NCBI GenBank assembly: GCA_030704615.1
Contig: CM060731.1
Location: 65,082,756-65,146,755, forward strand
Origin: Takakia lepidozioides
Taxonomy: Eukaryota > Streptophyta > Takakiopsida > Takakiales > Takakiaceae
DNA: 64,000 nucleotides
Reading direction: 5' to 3'
Shown here: positions 23,211 to 33,100 of the stretch, piece by piece
How the letters are laid out: every line of letters begins with the position of its first letter
Position numbering within the stretch: position 1 is the first letter of the stretch
Translations under genes and position numbers: made by a program
The notes under the pieces: generated by a model
The model's database searches: none
What the model was told of the DNA's origin: nothing
The model's input: the letters and a program-made list of their open reading frames with translations, nothing else

Positions 23211-23671
23211 TACCCTGTTACTAGTTGCTAAAGGAGTGCAGCCACTTTCGTTGGCCTGGCCTTATTCCAGAAATTAAGCGACAGCCATATGGCGGTCGCT
23301 TGTTTTTTAAATATTTGCAAAATTATGCGACAGCCAATACGGCGGTCGCTTGTTTTCTTTTTTAAATTAGGCGACCGCCAATGACTGCCAATCTTGCTGT
23401 TTTAAAAAATAATAATAATATTGGCGGTCGCTCTTACTTTTTTTATTTCGAAAAATAAAGCGACCACCAGAATTGGCGGTCGCTTTCATTTTATTAATTT
23501 TCAAAATATATTTGTCACCGCCACTGTGTCGGCGACGTGGCTGCTTGTATTTTACCTAGTACTATTTTTACCAGAATATTCCTGGAACCTGACGTGACGG
23601 AGGTCCCGTCAGCGTCAGGTCTGACGTGACCTGACGCTGACTAACAGACGTGATGCTGTCAACAGGGTAAT
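23208..23671. mobile_element. foldback/MITE-like element with GCGAC(C/A)GCC...GGCGGTCGC hairpins
   Basis: The ends ATTACCCTGTT (23208) and AACAGGGTAAT (to 23671) are inverted repeats. The interior holds a series of hairpins, each pairing GCGACMRCC with GGCGGTCGC around A/T-rich spacers, and a second inverted set around TGACGTGACCTGACGCTGA. No coding capacity. Confidence 0.55.
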
Positions 23672-23689
23672 CAAATGCACATGCAGCGT

Positions 23690-24095
23690 CAACTTCGATT
23701 CAGTACCATAGTAGCAACATTAGTGCTGATGTTGAGAAGTCTAACGAGAGGATGCAGCCTGTATCGGTTCCAATCTAATGACAGGGAATATGGAGCTGTG
23801 GCATCATCGTTTCTGCCACATGAACACAAGATCAATCAAGAAGACAATGCCTTTAGTAAAGGGATTGATCATCACAGGAAATGACAAAGAGAACGATCTT
23901 TGTCCAGGGTGCATATACGGTAAGCAGCACTATTCCAGTTTCCATGCGCAAGAAGATAAAGAAAGACCAAATGACTTCACGCTGATCTTTATGGACCAAT
24001 GAGCAAGGACTCTTTGGAAGGAATGAAGTATTACATCTTGTTCAAAGATGATCGAACTGGATATATGTATGTCTTCTTCCTACAGTACAAGAGAT
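23690..24095 (+). pseudogene. Ty1/copia GAG-pre-integrase fragment
   Basis: LWHHRFCHMNTRSIKK with CPGCIYGKQHYSSF is the HHCC pre-integrase module of copia polyproteins. It is followed by a broken integrase start (TLIFMDQ-stop, then FKDDRTGYMYVFF in another frame). The rest of the element is absent. Confidence 0.65.
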
Positions 24096-24480
24096 CTTGG
24101 CTTTTTTTACACCAGGGGTAGTTTACATCTGGCTTTTCTTACACACAATCTTGCACCCATGTATAATTTCGTAGGTGTAAAATGAGCCATAAGAAAAGCC
24201 GCTTCGTGTAGACTAGTCTACACTAAGCTCACACCTTCTGTGGTCAACGGTCGTTGACCAAGGAGGTGTCAAACAGTATACATGGCTTATCTCACACTAG
24301 TGTGAGAATGAGCCATATAGTATAAGTTAATCCACACCATGGGGGTCAACTGTATGATGACTAGACATGGTGTAAGAAAGTTTACTGGGCTTATCTCACA
24401 CTAGTGTGGATTATTCACGTTGGCAGGACACGTCGATTAAGGGACTCAAGTCAACTGTATGAGTATGCGTGTTGACCAGT
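24096..24480. repeat. repeat DNA with TCTCACACTAGTGTGAGA palindromes
   Basis: CTTATCTCACACTAGTGTG occurs twice (about 24286 and 24392), and related CACAC/GTGTA blocks recur. Likely a non-autonomous DNA element; no gene. Confidence 0.35.
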
Positions 24481-24745
24481 GTTGGACTGGTATCAGGTTT
24501 TTCACATACCAGTCTGGTCCTAGTATATAGGTCTCTAAAGCAATGAGATACCAAACTACAACTAGTGCCAGACATATGTTGAAATTGATCTACCAGTCTG
24601 GTCTAAGTATTTGATGCTTTACAGTTTGGTGGTGCAATGGTATCAATCTGAGTATGCTTAATGTGATACCAACAGGTATATATAATGAACACTGGTATGG
24701 ATATCAGTATTGTAACCAGTATTGATACTAGGCCTCAGACCATAT
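24481..24745. repeat. GGTAT/ATACC-rich region, sister of 5160-5480
   Basis: Clustered GGTATCA, ATACCAG and GTCTGGTCYTAGTAT copies; it contains TATTGATACTAGGCCT, matching the region near 5390. Taken with the hAT scrap at 24898 it may be the terminal region of a hAT-like element. No gene is seen from 24096 to 24897. Confidence 0.4.
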
Positions 24746-24897
24746 AATGCTAGTCCAACAAAGTTCAAAATTGATATCAGGTTTAGAACTATATAAAAGT
24801 CCAACACTGTTTAGAATTGTTCCCACATTGTATCAGAACTTGAGCTTGCAAAAACTAAAAAATATTGAATACCAAGTGTGCCAGTACACTACATATA

Positions 24898-25129
24898 CTA
24901 AGTGCAGGTATCATCCTCAAAGTAACCAGCTTCTTCAATTTCGTCCTCGTTGTTGTCCAAGAGATCCTCCTCGGTAGTAAAGAAGTCCTCCATTCCCCCG
25001 GCAGTAGTAAGGCAGCCAGTCCTTGCATCAGTTGGCCAATTCTTGAGTATCATCACCAACTTATCTAAGTTCTGCACCCCCAGCCGACAACGCCGCAAAC
25101 TAATGAGTATGCCGGCCACACGAGGTTTA
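24898..25129 (-). pseudogene. possible hAT transposase C-terminal fragment
   Basis: The frame carries NLDKLVMILKNWPTDARTGC and an acidic tail (FFTTEEDLLDNNEDEIEE), resembling the end of plant hAT transposases. It is cut at 25129 by the left end of the composite MULE-like element. The assignment is tentative and rests on composition and one motif. Confidence 0.3.
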
Positions 25130-25180
25130 CTATTTCATGAGCCCATGAGCCTATGAGCCTATGAGCTCATGAGCGGGCAT
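25130..25180 (+). repeat. left terminal inverted repeat of the composite element
   Basis: CTATTTCATGAG, then three 8-bp units (CCCATGAG, CCTATGAG, CCTATGAG), then CTCATGAGCGGGCAT. Collapsing the 24-bp expansion gives a 27-bp end that matches the right terminus at 26 of 27 positions. Confidence 0.65.
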
Positions 25181-25503
25181 CCGCGGAATTGGAATTTTTG
25201 TGCCTTTATTGACGGTGTTATGTCCTCTTACCTCGATAATAGGGTCTGTTTCTCCTGGTCCAGGATGCGGAATGAGGTATTTCGGCGCCGTTATTCCATG
25301 TCACCACTGTAAAACATTGTGCAGGACAGGAAAGAGACACAAAATTGTAGCCCTCACAAGCCATTGTGCTGACAAGGTAATATATTTAGGGTCAGACGAC
25401 AGTTGAACTTGCAAACCCCATTCAACTCAACATCAAGCCCCCATTGACATGACGCTCGAAATAAAAACATTAGGCAACCACAAGTTTTTATTTTGTATAG
25501 CGA
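25181..25503. other. left subterminal region with one palindrome motif
   Basis: No gene. A single element motif variant, TATTTCGGCGCCGTTATT, is centred at 25286; this asymmetric form is the one found at the right end (54.25-54.72 kb). Confidence 0.5.
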
Positions 25504-26226
25504 CTACTCCGAGCTTCCATCATCAAAAATACCACTGCGGCATAAGAAACCTGTGGAACTACCATATCCCGGAGCCTGTGCCCTCCAATCACCCTCCACA
25601 ATGATCCTTACCGTGCTATGCTGCTGCGTTGACATCCACAACACGAACCACAGGTCCAGAATTAGGAATGGTGCAGTAGCCGTCCACTGCGCATTGCCGT
25701 TTTCTGGATTAAGATGACGAACATAAAGATACAAGATATCTATAGAGGTCACGTTCGTGAAAACATACAAATATTGGAGGCCTCCTATTGGGACCTCCTC
25801 CACAGCGTCGTGAAATTCGCAAACATCTAGGACAAACCTGTTCCGATTCTCCCTTAGTGTCAACAATATATTCCCTGGCCCAGAAGAGTGAGTGAGCAAC
25901 TCAAGAGCCATATCCGGGAGCAAATACTGTGGAGGTGCAGTATAGTTATGGTAGTAAGACCTCCAGAACTCGCCGCAGCAACATCTCATGATGAAGAGAC
26001 GAACACTCCGTCTTCCAGGTCTGTCTCGCACAACAAGTATCCACTGTTGTCCACTGGCAGGCCTCACCCAAAGAGAATCCCACAGAAGTGCTCGGAAACT
26101 CGTCACCCTGCGTGTACCTTCACTGAAGTCCAACTCCACCATAATGTCTCCCATCACCGGCTCACGCAATCGCGATCCTCGAATCCCGCTCTGTCGAATG
26201 CATAAGGCACTTACATAGGGCGGCAT
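25504..26226 (-). CDS. unknown protein family 'U1'
   Basis: Open for 240 codons; function not recognised. It lacks stops, unlike its neighbours. Features are GDIMVELDFSEGTRRV near the start, WILVVRDRPGRRSVRLF, a Cys cluster RCCCGEFW, a central VLDVCEFHDAVEEV and SIDILYLYVRHLNPEN, and a C-terminal β-strand-like run of hydrophobic and Arg/Trp residues. The order DI-V-LD ... W-L--D ... RCCxEFW ... IL ... DILYLYVRH parallels the U2 protein (3659 and 53582 loci), suggesting remote paralogs placed toward opposite ends of the element. ATG 26226 is followed closely by GTAAGT, so a short first exon is possible. No signal peptide or clear membrane helix. Role unknown; the location suggests element cargo or an accessory transposition protein. 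Confidence 0.45.
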   Translation of the reverse strand: MPPYVSALCIRQSGIRGSRLREPVMGDIMVELDFSEGTRRVTSFRALLWDSLWVRPASGQQWILVVRDRPGRRSVRLFIMRCCCGEFWRSYYHNYTAPPQYLLPDMALELLTHSSGPGNILLTLRENRNRFVLDVCEFHDAVEEVPIGGLQYLYVFTNVTSIDILYLYVRHLNPENGNAQWTATAPFLILDLWFVLWMSTQQHSTVRIIVEGDWRAQAPGYGSSTGFLCRSGIFDDGSSE

Positions 26227-26502
26227 TGAGGAAGTGTGCGCCCACCGGGAATGGAGAGGGACAAGTAATCACTGTTGTTTTTTAACACGGAGATGCAAAC
26301 ATTGAAAACCCAATGCGGAAAACCTTCTCAGGTGATCTTCTCTGGGGCAACGGCAATACGTGCCCCCATTGGCCAGCAACGGCTACCCACACAGGCGATC
26401 GAAAATGACTGGGGCTAGAAGGGGCTTGACAGAGAAGGTGCCACGACATTACGGGAAGAAATTGTGCTAAAACCATCGCCGTCCTAAAACCACCGACCTT
26501 GG

Positions 26503-26784
26503 TATTTCGGCGCCGAAATTCCCAAGAGCAGTGTGCTACAGTGGTGTTTTGAAGACATCCACCGGGGTATTTCGGTGCCGAAATTTCCTTTTGAAATGTG
26601 ATATAGTGCCGTATTTTATGGCGTAGAGCGGGCTATTTCGGCGCCGAAATACCCAAGTGGAATGTGCTGAAGTGCCTTGTGTTGAAGGATTCCATCGTGA
26701 TATTTTGGTGCAGTAATTCCTTCGTGGAATTTTATAAGGCCCATATTATGAAGGCGCACACTGGGCTATTTCGGCGCCGAAATT
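26503..26784. repeat. palindrome array downstream of the methyltransferase-like gene
   Basis: Five copies of ATTTCGGCGCCGAAAT or near variants, with GGCGCC centres at about 26511.5, 26576.5, 26642.5, 26709.5 and 26775.5, i.e. 65-67 bp apart. The spacers are not alike. No gene is seen in 26227-26827. Confidence 0.85.
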
Positions 26785-27163
26785 CCCAATAGGACAACCG
26801 AAACCAATACACTTACTATGGTGCAACTCACTCAAAGACAGGCATTGGAGGAAGCGGCTTCGGGCGCCCCTGCATCGTACGAATTTCCTGGACTTCCTCC
26901 TCTTCCTCTTCCTCGTCCCCTTCCACGTCCCCTTCCACGTCCTCTTCTGCGTTTTTGGGATCCTCAGTCGGAGGCAGACGCTGTAGGCCCGCCAAATTGA
27001 AATCGTACAAGGCCGTATCCCCCTCAAATGAGAACACAAATCGGTTGTACATCCTTCCAGCCCACATACAGGCACCTGCGAATTCATACGACACAACCAC
27101 AACCAAAGTCAAGAATGACTCGCTTCCTCGCGCAAGCAAACATACACAATCGGAAACGGTGTC

Positions 27164-27526
27164 AATTTCGGTGCCGCAATCACTTAACGCTCTAACCTGT
27201 ATTTGCAGTGACGTCGAGGACCCTGCCTTCACCATCCGTACACATTTCCATGAGCGTCTGGATGAATGCAGGACTCCTGGTCCTGCCATACCTCCAAGGC
27301 TTGCCCAACAAATCACAAAGCATGTCCTTCTCTCCCACATGGTTGAACATGACGTTATACTCCAATGGATCAACTGTGGAATCAACAAGTCTGCCTGCTT
27401 GACGTAATTTGAATTTCAAATGTTCCTTCACGAAGTAGAATGCCTGAAAGATAAGAGTCTGCAAAAAAAGAAATGAGAACGTGAGAGGTGGCCTACACGT
27501 ACATGGGCAATTTCGGCGCAGAAATT
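27164..27526. repeat. palindrome motifs in introns 7 and 8 of the ParB/methyltransferase-like gene
   Basis: AATTTCGGTGCCGCAAT at 27164-27180 (intron 8, 121 bp) and AATTTCGGCGCAGAAATT at 27509-27526 (intron 7, 96 bp). One motif each. Confidence 0.75.
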
Positions 27527-28740
27527 GGCATAGCAGAGGAGAACCGCAACATACCTTCTGACCATCGTTGAGAAGACCCTGCGTGTTGATGCAAGTCCAG
27601 ATTTTTTTCGGGATGGGTGCTGCACTTCTCCCCGTCCATACTTTGATATCATTCTCAGTGACTTCTCCATCGGCTGCTAGCACAACAACACAGCCGTTAT
27701 CGTCCAACATGTTGGCTGCGAACCCGAATGTGTGGCTCCAGTATCTTTCGTCGTACTTGTTCCACCAGGGTAGTGAGCCCAGCCCCAGTATCTCCTACCC
27801 ATCCGGGATATCCATAAGGATCATGTCGATGGAGGCTTTCACCGCCCTGCCCCCGACTGTGCTCTTTTTGTCGTGGCTCATCGCCACAAAATATTCCATC
27901 ATCTTTGTGTAGCCAGGAGTGTCCTCCATATCATTGCCAGTGGACCTCGATCGCCTTCCTCAATCTCGTTTTCTCCAGCCTTTTGTTCACAGCAGTTAGG
28001 AAATTTTCATTAACACACTCCACAATTGTGGGTGTTTTGAGGACTTCCCTGCCCGCAATATGCACCGCACGGTAGGGTCTGCCAGGTGCATCCTCGTATA
28101 GTGATCTCTTCGCAGCCAAACCCCCGGAGCGCTGGCCCTTATGAATTTTCGAACGAGGTGTGGCCCCCTGGGTGTTATCCTGCTGGAAATCATCGTTGGA
28201 ATCCTCGTCATCTGGTTGACTATGTTGCTGCTTCTTCTTCTTGGGTGTGGGGGTCTTCGTCTCTTGCCCCTGTTTGCGCGTTCTTTTCTTCATGTCCTTG
28301 GGCTGCTCAGCTCCCTGCTTCTCCATCTGCTCCTTCGCCAACGCTGCCGCCTTGGCTGACTTTCTCAGTGCTTTCGGCTTGGCTGCCTCCTCTGCTTTCA
28401 GTCTTTCCGCGTCCTCTGGTTGGGGATCCGATTGCGCCTTCATAGCCCTGGCATTTGCTTCCTTCTTCAAGTTAACCTCCGAGAGGTCAACGGTCCCACT
28501 TGGGAGATCCACGTACCAAGGACAGTCTACCAAATGCTCGGCATGCCACTCCTTCGCCATTACTTTTGTGTACATCGTACCACGACCTCCAGGTGTCCTC
28601 CACGCCAGGAAGAATGGTGGAACCCTTTGAATGGCTCCGGACGGAATGAGTGCAAAGTTTATGTACTTGCAATCACGAGGCAGTTCAACAAAAATCATTC
28701 TACTGATGCATCATGCAAGAGGAAGTTCTCAATGCACAAG

Positions 28741-28827
28741 GTATTTCGGCACCAAAATACGCAGTGGACCGTGCCCCAATTACCCAGCACTTACATCTTG
28801 CAGAGGTATATTTCGGCGCCGCAATAC
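28741..28827. repeat. two palindrome motifs in intron 6
   Basis: GTATTTCGGCACCAAAATAC and ATATTTCGGCGCCGCAATAC, centres 67 bp apart, inside the 189-bp intron 28888-28700. Confidence 0.8.
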
Positions 28828-29996
28828 CCACCGCTGCTTAGCTAATCATCAAAACTGCAAATAGGGGGATGCATTGGCAGCAGATTACCTGAACAGGATA
28901 CGCATTGCCGCTTTGTCGGCACCCTCCTGCTCTTCAATGTATACGCTGCGTCTTGCCTTTGCAATTTCTCTGAAAAAAAGGTTTGCGAAGTGCCCTCGCC
29001 AGGACTGCACATAGTTCTCCATTGTTTCTGGTTTCGTCCAGTTGATCTGTAACTTGAAAGTGGTGGTGTTGCAATCCAATTGCTCCTGGGCGTGGGTCAG
29101 TACCTGCAGCAGTGCAGGTTTCCAAAACATTCATGAATTTGAAATTCCGATGATGTCCAACACACAGAAGAGGAGGAAATTATACACCAAGTCATCACAT
29201 TGAGCCAGTCGTTCATTTTGTCGCCTGTTGGCTCGATGCGAAAGTGGTACAACAGCTTCGTGTTTGTATGGCCATTCCAGATTCGCAGCCACCTCGTCTG
29301 CATGGCCTAACATCGGTCAGACATAAGAACTTCATCATGAGAATCGCGAGAAGACACAAAACAAGAACAAACACATGCTTACCTTCTCCGCCGGCTCAAC
29401 ACATGACACTGCGATATGATGAAGTTTCTCCATGGACATTTTCGGTTTCATGGGTCTGGAGTAATGCAGTCCTATCTCCGTCAAGAACTCGGCACCAAGA
29501 CCAGGGTCAGCGATTGCAACTTGCTTAACAAGTTTGGACCTGTACTTGGTCCGTGATTGCCTCCCTACCTGCACAATGTGACTCTCTATCGACGCGTCCG
29601 CCTTGTTGGGGGCATCATTCTCAAATAACTACCTTTTGACATAGGCCAAGTCATCCCTGATATTCGTCTGCATTCCCATACCCAGCGGATACCAGGCCAC
29701 TGAGCCCTGCAACAAATAGCATTAAATCGGGAAATTTGAGATGAACCTCACCGAATAGAGGATCTCCACCATGGCATCCAGTGTTGGTCGGTACCAGGTG
29801 CGATCCGCTTTCGCAAGGGACTTCCTGTACAGCTCGGGATCGAGGGATTTTTGGAAGTCCGTCAGCGGTGCTGTTCCCACTTCTTGCACTTTGTAGAGCG
29901 TATGTGCCAGATAAGTTTCCACAAAGGCCTTCTCTGTTATCCTGCCATGGAGAAAAAAAAAATGAACAACATGAAAATATGATACAAAAATAACCA

Positions 29997-30075
29997 GATT
30001 TCGGCACAGCAATCCAATTTCCAGTTCATAGAGTGCATGACAGTCAAGAACATTGTCTATTTCGGCGCCGCAATA
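29997..30075. repeat. two palindrome motifs in intron 2
   Basis: GATTTCGGCACAGCAAT and CTATTTCGGCGCCGCAATAG, centres 61 bp apart, inside the 166-bp intron 30107-29942. Confidence 0.8.
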
Positions 30076-31553
30076 GGCAGTACACAAGGATGTAGTTGTA
30101 TACTTACAGATTTATATCCGCCATGGCACCCTTCAGCAGTCCTCTGTCCCTGACGTCCACCTTCACGACAATGCAGTCCACCATGTAATGCCAATTGATA
30201 TCTTGCGGATGCATTTCAGCAATGTACTCTGTCCAGGCAAGCATCCTGTGGTTCCCGTCCCAAACGAAGAACATCTTCCCTTCCATGTGTGCGAATGTGG
30301 GATTAGTCTTCAGAGAGGCTTCAAACTCGGCATTTACAGTGTGTCAGTGGGGGCTCCAATTCTGAAGCTCCTCTGTAGTGGGGCCCCTTGTGACACCCTG
30401 GTCATTCTCAATGGAAACGTAGAATGCTGCCGACCCCCGTCTGTACCCCTCTCTGAAGTTGTGCTTCAGTCGATCGATGTCCCCTGGCAGTGTTTGCCTT
30501 ACAATTGGAAGGCTAACCATGCGACACAAAGGAACTTTGAGGTTCTCCGGATACACCATGGAGCCCAAAACGCGGCCTATGTCTTACTTCTATCACCTCT
30601 CTCACTTCCCTCGCCCCTCTCACCAGCCTGTCTACTGTCCTGGAGGTTTTGCTCCTCCGCAAGCTCCAGCAGGTTCTGATCATCGTCAAGTTGCACCACG
30701 TTGTCGTCCTCTGCTTCTGTCAGCTCAATGGGCCGCCCTTCTGCAGATCCGACTCCGACATCTCCAGCGGCCTCCACCGCATCCGTGTTTTCTGAAACTG
30801 CCTGCAAACCCAATATCTCCGCTTCCAGTCTCCCTAGTGGTTTTACTGGCGAAGCCATGGGCTCCTTCTGCTTCCTCGGCTTCCGGACTCTAGGTGGGCT
30901 TTTCTGAGGCGATATCTAAGGTGTTGAATGAGGAGTCGCCTGCCTCGATGCACTTCCACCTTGCGAGCGCAGCACCCGGGCAGGAGTATCCAAAGTTGAA
31001 TGTGTTGCCTCGCCCCCCTGCAATCCCTCCCCAGCTCCCATATCAAACAAATAGGAAAACATGACACACTGCACGCAAAAAAAAAAGGTGTAAAAGGAAT
31101 AGTGCGTATGGAGTGCTTCACATCCGCGAAGCACGAATCTCTCACTGGTGGGCGATCCGAGTCTCCGGATAACGAGGTCTGCATTTCCTGCATGAGACGG
31201 AGCTTAAGTCGTGTCGTCGGCGGCTTCCCAAAATCCCGCATCCTCCTTATCTTTGCCAGAGTCGCCTGACCTTCCACAAACTCTATGCTATCACTATGCT
31301 ACATAAGGAGAGGAAACGCAGGAGAATGTCACTGCAGAAGGGCAAGGAGCGAGAGAGCGAAGCGGTGGAACATGCAACCACTGTGCACGAGCAGATGCGT
31401 AAGCAGCCACGTCTCCAGAAGCGTTGCCACCGTCCACCACTTTCTGCCGTATGGGTGATGAAGAGATTGCGACCCCTGACACGTTCGTACGGATGAAGTC
31501 GACTAGAACACGACGCGTGTCTGTTCAAGCCACCAGTACAAGACGCTTTATCC

Positions 31554-32910
31554 GAATTGCGGCACCGAAATACCGTTCCGTTCACCGGATGTTGTTCCCG
31601 GAGCAGCCAGCATTGAATGAAATATCCGCACATCATGAAACCCAACCGCCATGAAAATCCCCTGCCTATGACATTCAATAGTCAGGTCGGTACGTTTCAT
31701 CAGCGGACGGATGAATTTCGGCGCCGCAATTCATCGCTTCTCCAGTCCTCATCCGTCATGAGCAAACCTGTCAGTCGGATATCGGAGCCGGAATTAATTC
31801 CGGGACACTGGAGACGGCTGCACTTGGGCACATTTCATCCATTTCGCCGCCGAAATTCATTAAGAATATCTCCGTCCGTGCGTAGACGGAAATCATCCAT
31901 ATTTCGGCGCCGAAATTCATCCAGCGCGAAAACTAAATCGGCACCATGCTACGCTTTGCCGCCATCATTGCCCCTCACGGTTGCTGTCCATGCCTGTTGG
32001 ACTTGCCATGTCTGGACAATTAACTATAATTTCGGCGCCGGAATTATACTTTATGTGCGGCAACGTCCCATGCGAAAAATGACCGCTTAATGGATACTGT
32101 CAGTTTCAAATGAAAACAACGGCTAAAATGCAATTAATTTTCCCCCAACATGAAAAAAATATCCTCTTTCGTCATTGGATAACGGCCTTTTGTAAGACAT
32201 AAGGGGTTGAATGTGCCGATTTCTCCATTTAATGCAGAATATTCGTGTTATCTTCGTCGGAATGGGTTATTTCAAACGAATTTCGGAACATTACATCATC
32301 CAGAAGCAAGAAGTAAGTGTCGGGTTCGGACGAATTTCGGCGCCGAAATTCATCCATTTCATAGAGAAATAAATGTTGGAGGGAGGGCATTGGATGAATT
32401 TCGGCGCCGAAATCCAGCTCTCAAACCCTTAAAAGAAATTGGAGGGATGACTTCGGATGAATTTCGGCGCCGAAATCCATCCGCAGGACAGCAGAATTAG
32501 GGTCGGAAAAGGAGAAGATGAATGAATTTCGGCGCCGAAATTCATCCCTACTGCCGATTCAGGATTACTGTCATTCGGATGTCGGCACCGAAATCCGGAC
32601 ACGTGGTGAATCATGATTGTAATCACGAACACATTCATCCGTAATTCGGCGCCGAAATTCAACCCTTATGTGCAGAAACAATTTCATGAAGAACATGTTC
32701 ATCCGAATTTCGGCACCGAAATCCATCTGTCGGGTGCTTGCTCAGTTTCATGAGGTGAACAAATGACGATTTCTGTCGCCGAAATTCATCCCCTGGCTTC
32801 CAAATCTGTTACATTACAGAGCTGTTCCTCCAGATTTCGGTGCCGAAATTCATGAGAAGACCTGATTTATTGTAGCCCAACTGGTGGTACATCACAATTC
32901 AGGCACCAAA
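31554..32910. repeat. main palindrome array between divergent genes
   Basis: About 16 copies of GAATTTCGGCGCCGAAATTC or variants. GGCGCC-equivalent centres are near 31722, 31786, 31848, 31908, 32036, 32341, 32405, 32468, 32533, 32586, 32650, 32714, 32777, 32841 and 32904: almost always 60-65 bp apart, or a multiple. Several copies extend the dyad outwards with GGAT/ATCC. The spacers show no obvious similarity. It lies between the start of the ParB/methyltransferase-like gene (-) and the transposase gene (+), so it is also the shared promoter region. No gene is supported in 31278-33100. Confidence 0.9.
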
Positions 32911-33100
32911 TATCCAATGTGAACTTGTTGTGGTCGTCCGTATTTGTAACGTACGTTACACACCTTCATCCATATGTGCACTGATCACCCATTCTGTTGG
33001 ATACAAAATCCTCCAGAAAATGATTGTGGTATTATGTAGGACACACTCTTCCCATTGAAGGACTTCGCTGCGGAGCGTACCGAGAGGTTCCGTCTTCAAC

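Larger units (their letters stand above)
26828..31277 (-). pseudogene. ParB-like / amino-DNA-methyltransferase-like fusion gene, nine exons
   Basis: Exons by GT-AG boundaries (minus): 31277-31146, 31068-30108, 29941-29752, 29706-29383, 29306-29188, 29103-28889, 28699-27555, 27458-27197, 27075-26828. Exon 2 ends in a ParB-like segment: DIDRLKHNFREGYRRG, then FFVWDGNHRMLAW (30233-30260; ParB/sulfiredoxin-fold proteins have DGxHR), then VDCIVVKVDV. Exon 7 has a basic, Lys/Ala-rich linker and IDMILMDIPDG (about 27796-27830), placed like methyltransferase motif IV (DPPY) but altered. Exons 8-9 read TRSPAFIQTLMEMC, GRVLDVTANTG|ACMWAGRMYNRFVFSFEGD, matching motif X then motif I of β-order N4/N6 DNA methyltransferases (VLDxFAGSG...GR...IE). 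The tail is acidic. Disabled here: TAG at 30916, 30577, 29629 and 27795, TGA at 30344, and frame changes near 30575 and 27933. Exon 3/4 intron is only 45 bp. Start uncertain. Confidence 0.55.

Noticed and set aside
28086-28845. Plus-strand frames opposite the ParB/methyltransferase-like exon 7
   Set aside because: Antisense shadows of a Lys/Ala-rich coding exon; splice sites and domains support the minus strand.
31554-32910. CRISPR-like array (conserved repeat, variable spacers, constant pitch)
   Set aside because: Eukaryotic context, a degenerate 16-20 bp palindrome rather than a 28-37 bp repeat, no cas genes, and copies inside introns.
31554-32910. E2F binding sites (TTTSGCGC-like)
   Set aside because: The motif is TTTCGGCGCC, one base longer than the E2F core, and its symmetric form and periodicity are not typical of E2F promoters.
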